DNA of 64,000 nt from Clostridium pasteurianum DSM 525 = ATCC 6013 (lineage in GTDB: Bacteria > Bacillota > Clostridia > Clostridiales > Clostridiaceae): positions 1,952,384 through 2,016,383 of the forward strand of contig NZ_CP009268.1 in NCBI RefSeq assembly GCF_000807255.1, written 5' to 3'. Below, in pieces: positions 63,656-64,000 of the stretch. Both the position numbers and the translations under genes were made by a program. A model generated the notes under the pieces. The model saw only the letters and a program-made list of their open reading frames with translations. It was not told the DNA's origin and did no database searches. Position 1 is the first letter of the stretch. Each line of letters begins with the position of its first letter.

Positions 63656-64000
63656 ATGTTTCTAGTTATTGATAATTATGATTCTTTTGTTTATAATTTG
63701 GTAAGATATTTTGAAAATTTAGAAGAATCAATAGAGATATATAGAAATGATAAAATAACTATAGAAGATATAATAAAAACAAATCCTCAAGGGATAATAA
63801 TATCTCCTGGTCCAAAGAGACCTGAGGATTCAGGGGTATGTCTAGATATAGTAAAAGAGTTCAGTGGCAAAATACCAATTTTAGGTATATGTCTTGGGCA
63901 TCAGATCATTGCCAAGGTTTTTGGTGCTAAAATATGTAAAGGTAAAAGGCCAATGCATGGTAAGATATCTGAAATACACCATAATGGAGAGGGGCTTTTT
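63656..64000 (+). CDS. pabA: Glutamine amidotransferase PabA/TrpG, 5' part only
   Basis: First 115 codons; the gene runs off the window. Supplies ammonia for aminodeoxychorismate or anthranilate synthesis. Starts FLVIDNYDSFVYNLVRYFE, then IIISPGPKRPEDSG (about 47-60) and the catalytic-Cys block LGICLGHQII (about 78-87). pabA and trpG cannot be told apart here; neighbours beyond the end would decide. SD GAAGGGGAAAT. Confidence 0.88.
   Translation, partial: MFLVIDNYDSFVYNLVRYFENLEESIEIYRNDKITIEDIIKTNPQGIIISPGPKRPEDSGVCLDIVKEFSGKIPILGICLGHQIIAKVFGAKICKGKRPMHGKISEIHHNGEGLF

Overview
The window is a low-GC, AT-rich stretch of a Clostridium-type (Firmicutes, Clostridia) chromosome. Evidence: a flagellar gene order like the Bacillus/Clostridium fla operon, a fused FliR-FlhB, a dcw (division and cell wall) cluster led by mraZ with a PASTA-type SpoVD/FtsI protein, a CBS/DRTGG family II pyrophosphatase, strong Shine-Dalgarno sequences and many TTG/GTG starts. 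I cannot name the species from sequence alone; a solvent- or acid-forming Clostridium sensu stricto is the best guess. No rRNA, tRNA, CRISPR array, transposase or phage gene was seen.

Region 1 (about 160-24,350, + strand): one long flagellar operon. It runs flgB-flgC-fliE-fliF-fliG-fliH-fliI-fliJ-fliK-flgD-(TIGR02530-type gene)-flgE-flbD-fliL-fliO/Z-fliP-fliQ-fliR/flhB-flhA-flhF-flhG-PilZ gene-fliA(sigD)-swrB-like-small membrane protein-flgF-like-flgG. It encodes rod, MS ring, export gate and ATPase, hook and hook-length ruler, the SRP-type placement pair FlhF/FlhG, a c-di-GMP receptor candidate and the flagellar sigma factor. fliM/fliN(Y), motAB and che genes are not here. FliK carries long internal repeats.

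Region 2 (24.4-29.8 kb): ppaC (minus strand), sharing a bidirectional terminator with flgG, then a P2A-type cation ATPase followed by copy 1 of a dispersed structured repeat (about 239 bp), a terminator and an unknown minus-strand gene.

Region 3 (30.1-34.8 kb): a tight, overlapping five-gene operon. It contains a COG2308-type ATP-grasp ligase, an alpha-E protein, a transglutaminase-like cysteine peptidase, an M14/aspartoacylase-like zinc hydrolase and a second M14-like protein whose metal and catalytic residues are lost. This is the most promising under-described system in the window: a predicted peptide or amide synthesis and hydrolysis pathway without its usual proteasome-like Anbu partner.

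Region 4 (34.8-40.3 kb): a structured intergenic element, a Lon-family protease with a degenerate P-loop, a secreted PTP-like phytase, two tiny minus-strand genes and ychF.

Region 5 (40.5-57.3 kb, +): dcw cluster mraZ-rsmH-ftsL-spoVD/ftsI-murE-murF-mraY-ftsW-divIB-DUF881-sbp-DUF881, then ylmE-sepF-ylmH-divIVA, mtnN and a DksA/TraR-type zinc-finger gene. murD, murG, ftsA and ftsZ are absent. MraZ-type operator repeats precede mraZ. Two more copies of the dispersed repeat sit inside this cluster, one giving mraZ its stop codon.

Region 6 (57.4-64 kb): lspA-rluD, a PyrR-type attenuator, pyrR, rqcH (minus), dapF, a lipoprotein gene and the start of a pabA/trpG-type glutamine amidotransferase cut by the window end. 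dapF supplies meso-DAP, which the MurE here (DNPR motif) is expected to use.
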